From the NCBI RefSeq assembly GCF_002086515.1, contig NZ_MVHH01000007.1, positions 60,963 through 124,962 on the forward strand: a stretch of DNA of 64,000 nt, given 5' to 3'. This document shows positions 1 to 10,000 of this stretch, piece after piece. Each line of letters begins with the position of its first letter. Within the stretch, counting starts at the first letter, position 1. The notes under the pieces were generated by a model. That model was given only the letters and a program-made list of their open reading frames with translations, was not told the DNA's origin and ran no database searches. A program made the translations under genes and the position numbers. Source of the DNA: Mycolicibacter arupensis. Its GTDB lineage: Bacteria > Actinomycetota > Actinomycetes > Mycobacteriales > Mycobacteriaceae.

Positions 1-1
1 G

Positions 2-751
2 GGCCACCGGCTGGGTCCGGCCCTGAGCAGCGCCGGACTGGCCGCCGGGGCGGCCGACTCGCCCGAGGCCGTGCGCCGGTTGTCGCCCCAGCAGGCGCAT
101 CCGATCGTGGCGGCCTATGCCGATGCGCTCGGGCAGGTTTTCCTGTGCGCTGCGCCGGTCGCGCTGCTCGGCTTCGTGCTGGCGCTGTTTCTGCGCGAGG
201 TCCCGCTCAAGGAGTTGCACGACAACGCCGTCGACCTCGGCGATGGGTTCGGCATGCCCACCACGGCGTCCTCGGACGAACTGTTGGAGAAGGCTGTCGG
301 CCGACTTCTGCACAACGAGCCCGGAATGCGGCTGCGCTCCATCGCGATGCGGCCCGACTGCCAGCTCGACGTGGCCGGGCTGTGGACGGTCCTGCGCATC
401 TACCGCTACACGCAGGTGTTTCGCACCGCACGGCTCAGCGACATCGGTACGCGCCTGCGGGTGCCCTACGAAATCCTCGAGCCCACCGTCGATCGTCTGG
501 TGGAACAGGGGTATGCGCTGCGCGACGGTGATCATCTGGGGCTCACCCGCGCGGGCCTGCGTCAGGTCGGATTCGTGTCCTCGCTCGTGCAGGACTGGGT
601 GGTGGACAAACTGGCGCGATCGCCCGGCTTCGAGGGCCGCCCGGATCGCGCCGAGGTCGGGGCCGCGTTGGAGCGGATCGCCCGGCGGGCACTGATCGAT
701 CCCGATGATGCGGGGGAGTCCGCGGAGTTCGCCAGCACTGCCCACCGCTGA
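2..751 (+). CDS. MFS drug efflux permease, DHA2/EmrB type (C-terminal part)
   Basis: The gene enters from the left edge in an open frame, and only the last 249 residues are present. Visible are a final membrane helix (VFLCAAPVALLGFVLALFLR, about 48 residues into the visible part) and a long cytoplasmic tail of roughly 155 residues. The tail contains a winged-helix-like stretch (RLSDIGTRLRVPYEILEPTV). DHA2 family proton-driven exporters with such a tail are known in mycobacteria, Rv1877 being one. Assignment is by resemblance of helix and tail; the transport core lies outside the window. Substrate unknown. Confidence 0.7.
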   Translation, partial: GHRLGPALSSAGLAAGAADSPEAVRRLSPQQAHPIVAAYADALGQVFLCAAPVALLGFVLALFLREVPLKELHDNAVDLGDGFGMPTTASSDELLEKAVGRLLHNEPGMRLRSIAMRPDCQLDVAGLWTVLRIYRYTQVFRTARLSDIGTRLRVPYEILEPTVDRLVEQGYALRDGDHLGLTRAGLRQVGFVSSLVQDWVVDKLARSPGFEGRPDRAEVGAALERIARRALIDPDDAGESAEFASTAHR

Positions 752-753
752 CC

Positions 754-852
754 GGCGATCCGCGTCGACCGGCTCCGCCGGCCTAGCGATCGCCGCGGTG
801 CCTGATGGCGGCGATCCGCGTCGACCGGCTCCGCCGGCCTGGCGATCGCCGC
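754..852. repeat. Two direct copies of a 43-bp hairpin-forming repeat
   Basis: Copies lie at 754-796 and 810-852 (56-bp period) and differ at one base. Each unit starts with GGCGATC and ends with GATCGCC, and carries an inner CCGGC-TCC-GCCGG stem, so each can fold as a cruciform or RNA hairpin. They fill almost all the space between the efflux gene stop and the promoter of the next gene. They could act as terminators or be REP-like elements. Confidence 0.75.
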
Positions 853-858
853 TAGTAT
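853..858 (+). promoter_or_regulatory. -10 box TAGTAT of the CMD-family gene (near-leaderless)
   Basis: TAGTAT fits the mycobacterial -10 consensus TANNNT and lies 8 nt before the ATG at 867. Transcription should therefore start at or within about two bases of the start codon. Confidence 0.5.
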
Positions 859-866
859 CCCTAACC

Positions 867-1361
867 ATGAGCCGAATCGGGAGCTTTGCCGCGGACGATG
901 TCATGGGCTGGATGGTCAAATCGCCCGACCTGGCAGCAGGTATCGGCGGCTTCAGCGCCGCGGTGTACAACGCGGGCCGCCTGCCGATGCGCACCCGAGA
1001 GCTGGCCCGCATGGTGATCGCCTTCGACAACGAATGCACCGTCTGCGTCAACACCCGCGACGCCGACGGCCCGGCGGCCGGGGTCGACGAGGACCTCTAC
1101 GAGCACGCGGCGGAGTGGCGGACGTGGCCCGGATACAGCCCGCAGGAACGTCTCGCCGCCGAGTTCGCCCACCGATTCGCCACCGATCACACCGGCCTGC
1201 GCGACGACGAGGACTTCTGGTCGCGGTGCGCACCGCACTTCACCGATGAGCTGCTCGCGGACCTGGCGTTGTCGTGTGCGCTCTGGGTCGGGATGGGACG
1301 CGTGCTGCGCACCCTGGACATCGGACAGGCCTGCTCGCTGACCCTGCCCAGCCGCGCTTGA
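867..1361 (+). CDS. Carboxymuconolactone decarboxylase / AhpD-like protein
   Basis: The product has 164 residues. It carries a redox-type CxxC (ECTVC, near residue 53) after RTRELARMVIAF, as in the AhpD/CMD fold. That all-helical fold serves peroxidase reduction or ring-cleavage chemistry; the substrate here cannot be read. The usual histidine after CxxC is not evident (CVNTR follows). The ATG at 867 was chosen because of the -10 box just upstream. The stop overlaps the TTG start of the following hydrolase by four bases (TTGA), so the two are likely translationally coupled. Confidence 0.7.
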   Translation: MSRIGSFAADDVMGWMVKSPDLAAGIGGFSAAVYNAGRLPMRTRELARMVIAFDNECTVCVNTRDADGPAAGVDEDLYEHAAEWRTWPGYSPQERLAAEFAHRFATDHTGLRDDEDFWSRCAPHFTDELLADLALSCALWVGMGRVLRTLDIGQACSLTLPSRA

Positions 1362-3325
1362 GCCGTACAGGACGGCCGCGCCGGATCGGATGGGCGCTGG
1401 CCGCCGCGGCCGCCGCTGCGGGGGTCGGGGCCGCCGGATTCGCCGCGCGCCGGATCAGCGGCCCGCGAAATCGCAAGCTGAGTGAGTCGCCGCTGAGCCC
1501 GGAGTGGACGGCCGGGCCGGCACGCTACGGCGTCGGGGTCCACCGCAACGTCGCAGTGGAGATGAGCGACGGTGTGGTGCTGCGGGCCAACATCCATTAC
1601 CCGACGGATCCCGAGACGGGGGAGCCGGCCGCCGGGCCGTTCCCCGTCCTGCTGTCGATGACGCCCTACGGCAAGCTGGCGCCGCCGCCGGCGGCACAGC
1701 TCGGTGGGGGGCCCACACCTCGGCTGATCCGGCGCGGCTATATCGAGGTGATGGTCGACGTCCGCGGTACCGGGACATCCGGCGGATCCTTCGAGATGAT
1801 GGGCCCGGTTCAGGCACGAGACGGGGCTGAGCTGGTCACCTGGGCGTCGGCCCTGCCGAATTCCAATGGCCGCGTCGGATTGTTCGGAATCTCCTACCTG
1901 GCGATCAACCAGCTGTTCACCGCGGCCGCGGTGGGTCCCGATTCACCGCTGAAGGCGATCTTCCCGGTGATGGCCACCAACGACTTCTATCGTGACGTCG
2001 CCACGATGGGTGGCGCCCCGCACATGCTGGCAGTGCGCGGCTACAGCGCGGTCTACGCGCTGCTCAACGTGGTCAGCCCGACGCTGGAATTCGTCACCCC
2101 CGGCCGGCACCCGAGGCCCCGGGCCGGTGGGCTCGCGGCGGTTCGTCAGCGTGGCAAAGACCAGCGCAACTACTTCGGACCACTGATCGCCGAGGTGCAG
2201 GCCGGTGGTGACGCCGCCTATGCCGGTCCGCTGTGGGACAGCATGTGCCCCGACCAGATCTTGCCCCAAGTCGCCGCCAACAACGTCGCAGTGTTCCTGG
2301 TCGGCGGCTGGCACGACGCCTTCCAGCGGGGCGAGCCGCTCAATTACGCCGCGCTGCAGAACGCCTACACCGGCCGGCCGCCGAGCGCACCGATGCAACC
2401 CGGGCAAACCCTGACCGACCGGGTCAAGCTGCTGATGGGCCCCTGGTATCACGTGTCGGACTTCGACGGCTTGCAGATGCAGGATCTGCAACTACGGTGG
2501 TTCGACTACTGGCTGAAAGACGATGAGGCCGCAGCCATCTCGGGCCCGCCCTTTGCGTTCCAGCCGATCGGCGACCGACGCTGGTACCACACCCGCGAGT
2601 ACCCGATACCCGAAGCGACACCGACTCGGCTGTACCTGGCCCAGGCAGGCTTGCTCAGCGCCGACCCGCCCGAAGGGCCGAGCTTGGCGGCGTTGCCCTA
2701 CCGCTCCCGCGGCCCGGTCTCGGGCCGCAGCCTGGAGCAGTGGTCGTTGGGACTGAACAGCTATGCGACGACGGCTGCCGGCGGTCGCACCCGTCATGAC
2801 CAAGACAACCGCCGGGCGCAACGCGGCGCGCTGACCTACACCACCGAGCCGTTCGACTCACCCACCCTGCTCGCCGGCCCGATCATGCTGCGCGTGCAGG
2901 CGACGGCCGACACCACCGAGACGCTGTGGGTCGCACACCTCGACGATGTGGCGCCCGACGGGGTCAACCGCCCGCTGACCATGGGTGCGCTGCTCGGTTC
3001 GCACCGCGAGTTGGACCCCGACCGCACCTGGTATCTGCCGGACGGCACCGTGCTGCGCCCGCATCACATCAGCACTCGAGCCGCGGTACGGCCGGTGGTG
3101 CCCGGCGAGCTGACCAGCTATGACATCGAGGTCTTTCCCACCGCGGCGTTGTTCGAGCCGGGGCACCGTCTGCGACTGACGTTGACCACCTACGACTTTC
3201 CGCACCTGGTGCCAAACGCGCCGGCGCGCGAGGCGTTGGCGGGCGGCCTGTATCACGTGCACCAGGGTGGGCCCACCCCGTCGTTCCTGCTGGTGCCGCT
3301 GGCCGACCCCGACAGTCTGAGCTGA
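1358..3325 (+). CDS. CocE/NonD-family (X-Pro dipeptidyl-peptidase-like) hydrolase
   Basis: The product has 655 residues when started at the TTG at 1358, which overlaps the upstream stop. This gives a short basic N-terminus and a hydrophobic alanine-rich anchor (WALAAAAAAAGVGAAG), suggesting membrane attachment or export. The alpha/beta-hydrolase core has the nucleophile elbow GISY, a likely acid in GGWHDAF and a histidine in GGLYHVH. A C-terminal jelly-roll PepX_C domain begins around EPFDSPTLLAGP. The family (peptidase S15, cocaine esterase, acylases) hydrolyses esters or amides. The natural substrate is not evident. Confidence 0.8.
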   Translation: MSRTGRPRRIGWALAAAAAAAGVGAAGFAARRISGPRNRKLSESPLSPEWTAGPARYGVGVHRNVAVEMSDGVVLRANIHYPTDPETGEPAAGPFPVLLSMTPYGKLAPPPAAQLGGGPTPRLIRRGYIEVMVDVRGTGTSGGSFEMMGPVQARDGAELVTWASALPNSNGRVGLFGISYLAINQLFTAAAVGPDSPLKAIFPVMATNDFYRDVATMGGAPHMLAVRGYSAVYALLNVVSPTLEFVTPGRHPRPRAGGLAAVRQRGKDQRNYFGPLIAEVQAGGDAAYAGPLWDSMCPDQILPQVAANNVAVFLVGGWHDAFQRGEPLNYAALQNAYTGRPPSAPMQPGQTLTDRVKLLMGPWYHVSDFDGLQMQDLQLRWFDYWLKDDEAAAISGPPFAFQPIGDRRWYHTREYPIPEATPTRLYLAQAGLLSADPPEGPSLAALPYRSRGPVSGRSLEQWSLGLNSYATTAAGGRTRHDQDNRRAQRGALTYTTEPFDSPTLLAGPIMLRVQATADTTETLWVAHLDDVAPDGVNRPLTMGALLGSHRELDPDRTWYLPDGTVLRPHHISTRAAVRPVVPGELTSYDIEVFPTAALFEPGHRLRLTLTTYDFPHLVPNAPAREALAGGLYHVHQGGPTPSFLLVPLADPDSLS

Positions 3326-3338
3326 CCGAACAGCCCGC

Positions 3339-3366
3339 TACCGCGGTGTCTCTACTGCGGTGTCTC
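3339..3366. repeat. 14-bp tandem duplication at the end of the SRPBCC gene
   Basis: TACCGCGGTGTCTC (3339-3352) is followed directly by TACTGCGGTGTCTC (3353-3366). On the minus strand each copy ends in TAG, and the gene uses the first. It looks like a recent slippage duplication in the 3' region. Confidence 0.6.
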
Positions 3367-3816
3367 CAGCGCGACGTCCCGGATTCGTTCCAGGGTGCGG
3401 CGCATGTCGCGAATGTTGTTGCGTTGCCGCAGAAAACCGCCGAACACCCAGTAATACACCTTGGTCAGGAAGGACTCGGTCAGCCGGAACGACTCGGTGA
3501 CGTCCGTGCCGTCGGCGGTGGGACTGAGCTCGTAGCGCCAGTGATTGACCGCACGATCACCGGCGAGCACGTCGAAGCCGAACACCCGATTCGGTTCGCA
3601 CTCGGTGACCCGACACGTCGTCCAGTACACCGGACCGATCCCATTGCGCCGAACATGGCCGCGAAACCGAGCGCCCACCGCGGGACCGTCGGCGCCGTCG
3701 AGCCATTCGGCCTCAAAGGTCTCCGGTGAGAATTTTCCGATATTGCGGACGTCGGCCACCAGATCCCAGATCCGCTCGGCCGGAACCGGCATATGCACTG
3801 TCGCAGAACCCTGCAT
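3352..3816 (-). CDS. SRPBCC (polyketide cyclase/START-like) family protein
   Basis: The product has 154 residues. It begins with the typical SRPBCC pattern (VHMPVPAERIWDLVADVRNIGKFSPET) and has a beta-rich middle and an amphipathic C-terminal helix (QRNNIRDMRRTLERI). Members form a helix-grip cavity that binds lipids, polyketides or other hydrophobic ligands. No catalytic assignment is possible. It is convergent with the upstream hydrolase, and its 3' end is a 14-bp tandem duplication (3339-3366). It has no clear operon partner. Confidence 0.75.
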   Translation of the reverse strand: MQGSATVHMPVPAERIWDLVADVRNIGKFSPETFEAEWLDGADGPAVGARFRGHVRRNGIGPVYWTTCRVTECEPNRVFGFDVLAGDRAVNHWRYELSPTADGTDVTESFRLTESFLTKVYYWVFGGFLRQRNNIRDMRRTLERIRDVALETPQ

Positions 3817-3869
3817 GACGGCAATCCAATCACGTTGGCGGCAGCAGGGTAACCCCCTGCTGGAAAAGT

Positions 3870-3903
3870 ACTGGGCCCCACCCGCAATCGGGTAGGGCCC
3901 AGT
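3870..3903 (-). terminator. Hairpin terminator of the antigen 85 gene
   Basis: A nine-base stem (ACTGGGCCC ... GGGCCCAGT) encloses a second five-base stem (ACCCG-CAAT-CGGGT). On the minus strand it lies 30 nt after the mycolyltransferase stop and is followed by TACTTTTCC, a short U-tract, as for an intrinsic terminator. Confidence 0.75.
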
Positions 3904-3932
3904 TTGGAGAACGAAATCGGCCGATCAGGCGA

Positions 3933-5265
<1,333 letters not shown>

Positions 5266-6375
5266 TTGGACACCGTACTAGGCCTGGCGATCACGCCGTC
5301 GACCATCGGCTGGGTGATCGCCGATCTCGGGAGCCCTGGCTGCCCGACACGTGACGGTGAAGAGGTGCGTGTCGCCGACGCAGATGCCGGCTCCGATGCG
5401 GCCGCCTTGGCCGAGCAGGCCGGCGCGGTGGCTGCCCAGATCTGCGCCACGCTGGCCGCCCGCGGTGAGCGGCTGCATGGGCTGGCGGTGACCTGGAGCG
5501 ATGACGCCGCAGTCGGCGTGGCCCTGTTGCTGGAGGCGCTGGCAGATGCAGGTGTCGAACACGTGGTCCCGGTGCGCTACGGCCAGGCCGCCGAAGCGCT
5601 GGCCTGCGGAATCGGTCCACGAGGAGCGCAGCCCGCTGTCTGCATCGTCGAGGCCGACGTGGCCACCCTGGTGTTGCCCGACCCCTCTGGAGGCGCCAGT
5701 CCGCTCGTCACCGCCTGTCCGATCAGCGGGATCGACGATGTGGCCGGCTGGCTTCGTGATGCCGTGCGGGCGGGAGACCGGCGACCGGACGCCCTGATGG
5801 TGGCCGGGTCGGTGCGGGGCATGGATCGCCTGGGACGCCGTCTGGAATCCACGCTGTCGATGCCGGTGTTTGTTCAGGGCGGCGCGTTACAGGCGCTGGC
5901 TCGGGGCGCGGCACTGACGCTGGCACCTCATGCCGAACTGACCGCAGCGTCCCTTGATGCTGCTGCGGGGGGTATGCCGGCGGGAGCTATCGGGCTGCTG
6001 CGTGCCCGGCCGCTGTCCTATGTCGCGGCGCTGCTGTTACTGGCGGGTGGAGTGGTGACCTTGGTGGCCTCGGTCGCCGCTGCACTGAGCCTCCAGCTGG
6101 GCCCGGGCAGGGAAGTCCCGGATCCGCCGCCCCAGCGCGCGACGGTGGCGCGCGTCGCCGTGCCCGCGGCGCCGTCAGCGGCCGCCCCGGCCCCGGCTCC
6201 GCCCCCTGTCCCAGCGGCACCCCCGACTGACCTGCCCGAAAATGCGCCCGCCGAGGTCGGGTCGCTGTGGGATGCGCCGGCGGATGACCCGGAACTGTCG
6301 CTTGCCGTGCCGGCGGAATTTCCTTCCCAGCTGGAACGCATCCGGGACCACATCTTCGGCCCGCCGGTCCGCTGA
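5266..6375 (+). CDS. DUF7159-type mycobacterial protein with one membrane helix
   Basis: The product has 369 residues from the TTG at 5266 (MDTVLGLAITPSTIGWVIAD). This start puts the family-typical DTVLG at the terminus and gives a 9-nt spacing from GGGG; a TTG at 5251 is the alternative. The N-terminal 240 residues resemble an actin/ASKHA-like fold. One membrane helix follows (YVAALLLLAGGVVTLVASVA, around residue 255), then a proline/alanine-rich tail. Function is unknown. It stands divergently beside antigen 85. The stop lies one base from that of the convergent yceI-like gene. Confidence 0.65.
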   Translation: MDTVLGLAITPSTIGWVIADLGSPGCPTRDGEEVRVADADAGSDAAALAEQAGAVAAQICATLAARGERLHGLAVTWSDDAAVGVALLLEALADAGVEHVVPVRYGQAAEALACGIGPRGAQPAVCIVEADVATLVLPDPSGGASPLVTACPISGIDDVAGWLRDAVRAGDRRPDALMVAGSVRGMDRLGRRLESTLSMPVFVQGGALQALARGAALTLAPHAELTAASLDAAAGGMPAGAIGLLRARPLSYVAALLLLAGGVVTLVASVAAALSLQLGPGREVPDPPPQRATVARVAVPAAPSAAAPAPAPPPVPAAPPTDLPENAPAEVGSLWDAPADDPELSLAVPAEFPSQLERIRDHIFGPPVR

Positions 6376-6376
6376 G

Positions 6377-6934
6377 TCAGGCACTGCCCGCCGTGTCGGC
6401 GGTTCCGGTGAAGGACACCGTGACCTCATCGGCGACCTGCATCGCTCCCATCAACATCGAATAGCGCCGCACGCCGAAATCACTGTGGCGCACCTGGGTG
6501 TCGGCGCTGACCTGCCACGAGCCGCCGTCCTCGGCGGCTGCGACCGTGATCACGTGCTGTTTGGTGCGTCCGTGGATCTCCAACTCGCCGGTCAGCCGAT
6601 ACCCGTCGTCGGTCGGCGCGATGTCGGTGGCGGTGAATCGGATCAGCGGATGCTTGGAGCTGTCGAGGCATTTGAGCGCGTTGGCCCGGATCAGCGTCTT
6701 CTCGGGGGCCGTCAACGGGGTCATGCCGCCTTCGCCCTGCAATACCCGCAGCGAGTCCACCTCGACGGTCAGCTCCACGGCCTTCGGTCGCGTGCCGTCC
6801 CAGGTGACTGCTGCCTCCCAGCGGTCCATCACGATCGTGAGCCGGTGGCCCATCTTCGATGCGCGGCCCGCCACGCCGGTCTTGACCAGCAGCTGGCCGT
6901 GCGAGGGGTCGAGCTTCGCCTGTGTTGCGCTCAT
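6377..6934 (-). CDS. YceI family protein
   Basis: The product has 185 residues. YceI hallmarks are visible: KLDPSHGQLLVKTGVAGRASKMGHRL at the N-terminus, AVELTVEVDSLRV, and a C-terminal VTVSFTGTA. The family forms a lipocalin-like barrel that binds isoprenoid or other lipids. There is no signal peptide with the ATG at 6934, so it is probably cytoplasmic. That start is favoured because the minus-strand -10 box TAGAGT (6942-6947) lies 7 nt upstream, which implies a leaderless mRNA. Confidence 0.8.
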   Translation of the reverse strand: MSATQAKLDPSHGQLLVKTGVAGRASKMGHRLTIVMDRWEAAVTWDGTRPKAVELTVEVDSLRVLQGEGGMTPLTAPEKTLIRANALKCLDSSKHPLIRFTATDIAPTDDGYRLTGELEIHGRTKQHVITVAAAEDGGSWQVSADTQVRHSDFGVRRYSMLMGAMQVADEVTVSFTGTADTAGSA

Positions 6935-7062
6935 CCGCGGCACTCTAGCGTTCCCGGCCAACGAGGGGGTTTCGATGGATTCGCGAGAGCACGCCGCGGC
7001 CACCCGTTAGGCTCTGACGCGTCGCCGATGGGTGGCCTGGAACGACAGACTGAGGGCGAAGA

Positions 7063-7485
7063 ATGATTCGTGAACTAGCTGCAGCTGCTTTCATCGCGGG
7101 AGTCGCGGGTGCCGTTGCTGTCGGCGCCGCGCCGGACGCCGCGGCCTACCCAGGTGACGTGCCGGGCATGGTCGATGGCCAGCGGCAGGGCGATGCCTGC
7201 TTCAGCTGGGAGCGCTTCATCTACGGGCACGGCCCCAACGGCCAGGCGCTGGCCTGTCACTTCATCGCCAACCAGTTTCCGGCCAAGGACACCGGGTTCT
7301 GGCAGATCTCCTACCCGCTGTACGGCGTTCAGGAGATCGGCTCGCCGTGCCCCAACCCGCAGTCGGCCGCACAATCGACCGACGGACTGCCGCTGCTGTG
7401 CCTGGGAGCGCGCGGCTGGCAGCCCGGTATCTACACCGGTGGCATCGGCCCCTACTTCCCGCCGGGAATCGCCCAGGTCGGCTGA
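7063..7485 (+). CDS. Secreted hypothetical protein (mycobacterial)
   Basis: The product has 140 residues with a Sec signal peptide (IRELAAAAFIAGVAGAVAVG) cleaved near DAAAYP. The mature part has four cysteines (ACFSW, LACHF, SPCPN, LLCLG) that could form two disulfides, and many aromatic residues. It was not assigned to a named domain. The position beside the YceI gene and upstream of gnd recalls Rv1891. A ribosome site AGGGCGAAGA precedes the ATG. Confidence 0.65.
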   Translation: MIRELAAAAFIAGVAGAVAVGAAPDAAAYPGDVPGMVDGQRQGDACFSWERFIYGHGPNGQALACHFIANQFPAKDTGFWQISYPLYGVQEIGSPCPNPQSAAQSTDGLPLLCLGARGWQPGIYTGGIGPYFPPGIAQVG

Positions 7486-7591
7486 CCGAACCGTGGTGAG
7501 GGCGTCCGGCCTCTCGGTGGATCAGCGGTTGCCCAGGCAGCTGCGCTAGCTTCGAGCGGATGGCGACGGCCACGGTGAGGAGCGGCGGGCT

Positions 7592-8611
7592 ATGCGACTG
7601 GGCATGATCGGTCTGGGCCGGATGGGCGCCAATCTCGTTCGCAGGCTTGTCGACGGCGGCCATGAATGTGTGGTCTATGACCACAACACCGAGGCGGTCG
7701 CGGCGCTTGCCGCCGAGCCCAACACCACCGGGGTGGCCTCCCTGACCGAGCTCGCGGCCGAGCTGTCCGGCCCCCGTGTGGTGTGGGTGATGGTGCCCGC
7801 CGGTGATATCACCACCGGCGTCATTGAAGAGCTCGCCGGCGTGCTGGCGGCCGGAGACATCGTGATCGACGGCGGTAACTCCTATTACCGCGACGACATA
7901 AAGCACGCAAAAATATTGTCAGACAAGGGCATTCGCTTGCTTGACTGTGGCACAAGCGGCGGCGTGTGGGGGCGCGAGCGCGGGTACTGTCTCATGATCG
8001 GTGGGGATCGCCCTGCGTTCGATCAGGCCGAGCCGATCTTCGCCACGGTGGCTCCGGGCGTGGATGCGGCGCCGCGCACGCCAGGCCGCGCGGGTGAGAT
8101 CTCCCAGGCCGAGAACGGTTACCTCTATTGCGGCCCGACGGGAGCCGGGCACTTCGTGAAGATGGTTCACAACGGCATCGAGTACGGGATGATGGCCTCG
8201 ATCGCGGAGGGCCTGAACATCCTGCACCACGCCGACATCGGCACGCACAACCAGCAGGGCGACGCGGAAACCGCGCCCTTGGCCAACCCCGAGTTCTATC
8301 GGTATGACATCGACGTCGCTCAGGTCGCCGAGGTCTGGCGGCGGGGCAGTGTGATCGGCTCCTGGCTGCTGGACCTGACTGCCGGCGCCTTGCAGAAGTC
8401 GCCGGATCTGGAGGAATTCGCCGGCCGGGTGTCCGATTCCGGGGAAGGGCGCTGGACCGTGATCGCCGCGATCGACGAGGGCGTGCCGGCGCCGGTGCTC
8501 ACCACGGCACTGTATTCGCGATTCGACTCGCGTCAGCTGTTCGCGTTCGGCGCGAAGGTGCTCTCGGCGATGCGTAAGCAGTTCGGCGGGCACGACGAGA
8601 AGCCCGGGTGA
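7592..8611 (+). CDS. gnd: 6-phosphogluconate dehydrogenase, decarboxylating (short type)
   Basis: The product has 339 residues. The N-terminal Rossmann motif is GLGRMG. Substrate and catalytic motifs are IDGGNSYYRDD, LDCGTSGGVWGRERG and the lysine/asparagine motif HFVKMVHNGIEYG. At about 340 residues it is of the short GntZ/gnd2 class, often NAD-dependent, rather than the 470-residue NADP enzyme. It converts 6-phosphogluconate to ribulose 5-phosphate in the cytosol. GAGGAGCG gives a good ribosome site. A strong hairpin follows the gene. Confidence 0.9.
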   Translation: MRLGMIGLGRMGANLVRRLVDGGHECVVYDHNTEAVAALAAEPNTTGVASLTELAAELSGPRVVWVMVPAGDITTGVIEELAGVLAAGDIVIDGGNSYYRDDIKHAKILSDKGIRLLDCGTSGGVWGRERGYCLMIGGDRPAFDQAEPIFATVAPGVDAAPRTPGRAGEISQAENGYLYCGPTGAGHFVKMVHNGIEYGMMASIAEGLNILHHADIGTHNQQGDAETAPLANPEFYRYDIDVAQVAEVWRRGSVIGSWLLDLTAGALQKSPDLEEFAGRVSDSGEGRWTVIAAIDEGVPAPVLTTALYSRFDSRQLFAFGAKVLSAMRKQFGGHDEKPG

Positions 8612-8640
8612 GCGCTCCAGTCGCACTGCGCTGCTGACGC

Positions 8641-8684
8641 CAACGGGCTCACCTTCGCGATTGATCGCGAGGGTGAGCCCGTTG
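8641..8684. terminator. Bidirectional hairpin terminator after gnd
   Basis: A near-perfect inverted repeat has an outer 13-base arm starting CAACGGGCTCACC, an inner TCGCGA/TCGCGA stem and a TTGA loop. It lies between two convergent genes. It has no U-tract on either strand, as is common for mycobacterial terminators. Confidence 0.75.
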
Positions 8685-8724
8685 CAGCTGCTCTGGTTAC
8701 CGCTGGTCCCCAGCGGTGGTCGAT

Positions 8725-9855
8725 CTAGACGCCCGAGGCCTCGTTGAGCGCTTCGAGGGTGCTGGTCGCCTCGAGGTACTCCTGAACCCACCGCTGCATG
8801 ACGGTGGCGGTCTTCTCCACCTTGGTGAACTGCCCGACGACCTGGCCGACCGGGTTGAATGCGACGTCCACGGTCTCGTTCGGGTACTTGTTCGTGGCGC
8901 GCACGGCCATGCCGGAGACCATGTACTGCAGCGGCATACCCAGCGGCTTGGGGTTCTCCGGCGCTTCCCACGCCTCGGTCCACTCATTACGCAGCATCCG
9001 CGCCGGCTTGCCGGTGAAGGAGCGGCTGCGAACGGTGTCGCGGCTGCCGGCCTTGATGTAGGCGGCGTGCTGGGCTTCGGTGTTCGACGACTCCTCGACC
9101 ATCAGCCACTGTGAACCGGTCCACGCACCCTGCGCGCCCAGTGCCAGCGCCGCCGCGATCTGCTGACCGCTGCCGATACCGCCCGCGGCCAGCACGGGAA
9201 CCGGTGCCACCGCCTTGACGACCTCGGGCCACAGCACGATCGAGCCGACGTCGCCGCAGTGGCCGCCGGCCTCGCCGCCCTGGGCGATGATGATGTCGAC
9301 ACCGGCCGCGGCGTGCTTCTGGGCCTGACGGGCAGAGCCGCACAGCGCGGCAACCTTACGGCCGGATTCGTGGATGTGCTTGATCATGTCCGCCGGGGGA
9401 GTGCCCAGCGCGTTGGCGATCATCGTCACCTTCGGGTGCTGCAACGCCACCTCGACCTGGGGGGTGGCGGTCGCCTCGGTCCAGCCGAGGAGCTGCAGGC
9501 TGTCCTCGTCGGCGTTCTCGACGGGCACACCGTGGTCGGCCAGCAACTTCTTGCCGAAGTCGAGGTGCTGCTGAGGCACCAGCTTGCGCAGCGAGTCGGC
9601 CAGCTCTTCGGCGGACTGCCCGGAGTCCATGCCCTCGTACTTGTTGGGGATCACGATGTCGACGCCGTACGGGTGGTCCCCGATGTTCTCGTCGATCCAC
9701 TTCAGCTCGATCTCGAGCTGCTCCGGCGTGAAGCCCACCGCGCCCAGCACCCCGAATCCACCGGCCTTACTCACCGCGACGACCACGTCGCGACAGTGGG
9801 TAAAAGCGAAGATCGGGAACTCGATGCCGAGTTCGTCGCAGAGGGGAGTGTGCAT
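8725..9855 (-). CDS. Nitronate monooxygenase-like FMN oxidoreductase
   Basis: The product has 376 residues of the 2-nitropropane dioxygenase TIM-barrel family. Evidence is the N-terminus LGIEFPIFAFTHCRDVVVAVSKAGGFGVLG, the flavin-binding GGEAGGHCGDVGS and AAGGIGSGQQIAAALALGAQGAWTGS. It closely resembles what is recalled of Rv1894c. The ribosome site AAGGAG is 8-9 nt from the ATG. A KstR-type box lies 35-48 nt upstream, which suggests a role in sterol or lipid catabolism. The substrate is not deducible; family members oxidise nitronates or reduce quinones and enoyl compounds. Confidence 0.85.
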   Translation of the reverse strand: MHTPLCDELGIEFPIFAFTHCRDVVVAVSKAGGFGVLGAVGFTPEQLEIELKWIDENIGDHPYGVDIVIPNKYEGMDSGQSAEELADSLRKLVPQQHLDFGKKLLADHGVPVENADEDSLQLLGWTEATATPQVEVALQHPKVTMIANALGTPPADMIKHIHESGRKVAALCGSARQAQKHAAAGVDIIIAQGGEAGGHCGDVGSIVLWPEVVKAVAPVPVLAAGGIGSGQQIAAALALGAQGAWTGSQWLMVEESSNTEAQHAAYIKAGSRDTVRSRSFTGKPARMLRNEWTEAWEAPENPKPLGMPLQYMVSGMAVRATNKYPNETVDVAFNPVGQVVGQFTKVEKTATVMQRWVQEYLEATSTLEALNEASGV

Positions 9856-9889
9856 GACCTACTCCTTAAACGGGGCCGGTTGATTGAAG

Positions 9890-9903
9890 TGAAACGTGTT
9901 CTA
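9890..9903. promoter_or_regulatory. KstR-type operator upstream of the nitronate monooxygenase-like gene
   Basis: TGAAACGTGTTCTA matches the published KstR consensus TNNAACNNGTTNNA at every fixed position. It sits 35-48 nt before the start codon of the minus-strand gene. KstR is the TetR-family repressor of cholesterol catabolism genes in mycobacteria. Confidence 0.6.
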
Positions 9904-10000
9904 ATTAAGTACCAGATGCGGCGTCACGAGGCCAGTCAGGCCAAGGTGGGCTGGTAGAACCTAACACTACCGGCAATCGTGTCTAGGAGCATCGGGCGTC

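Noticed and set aside
115..695. Long overlapping frames on both strands across the efflux gene end
   Set aside because: They are typical high-GC shadows; only the frame starting at the window edge has the membrane helix and family pattern.
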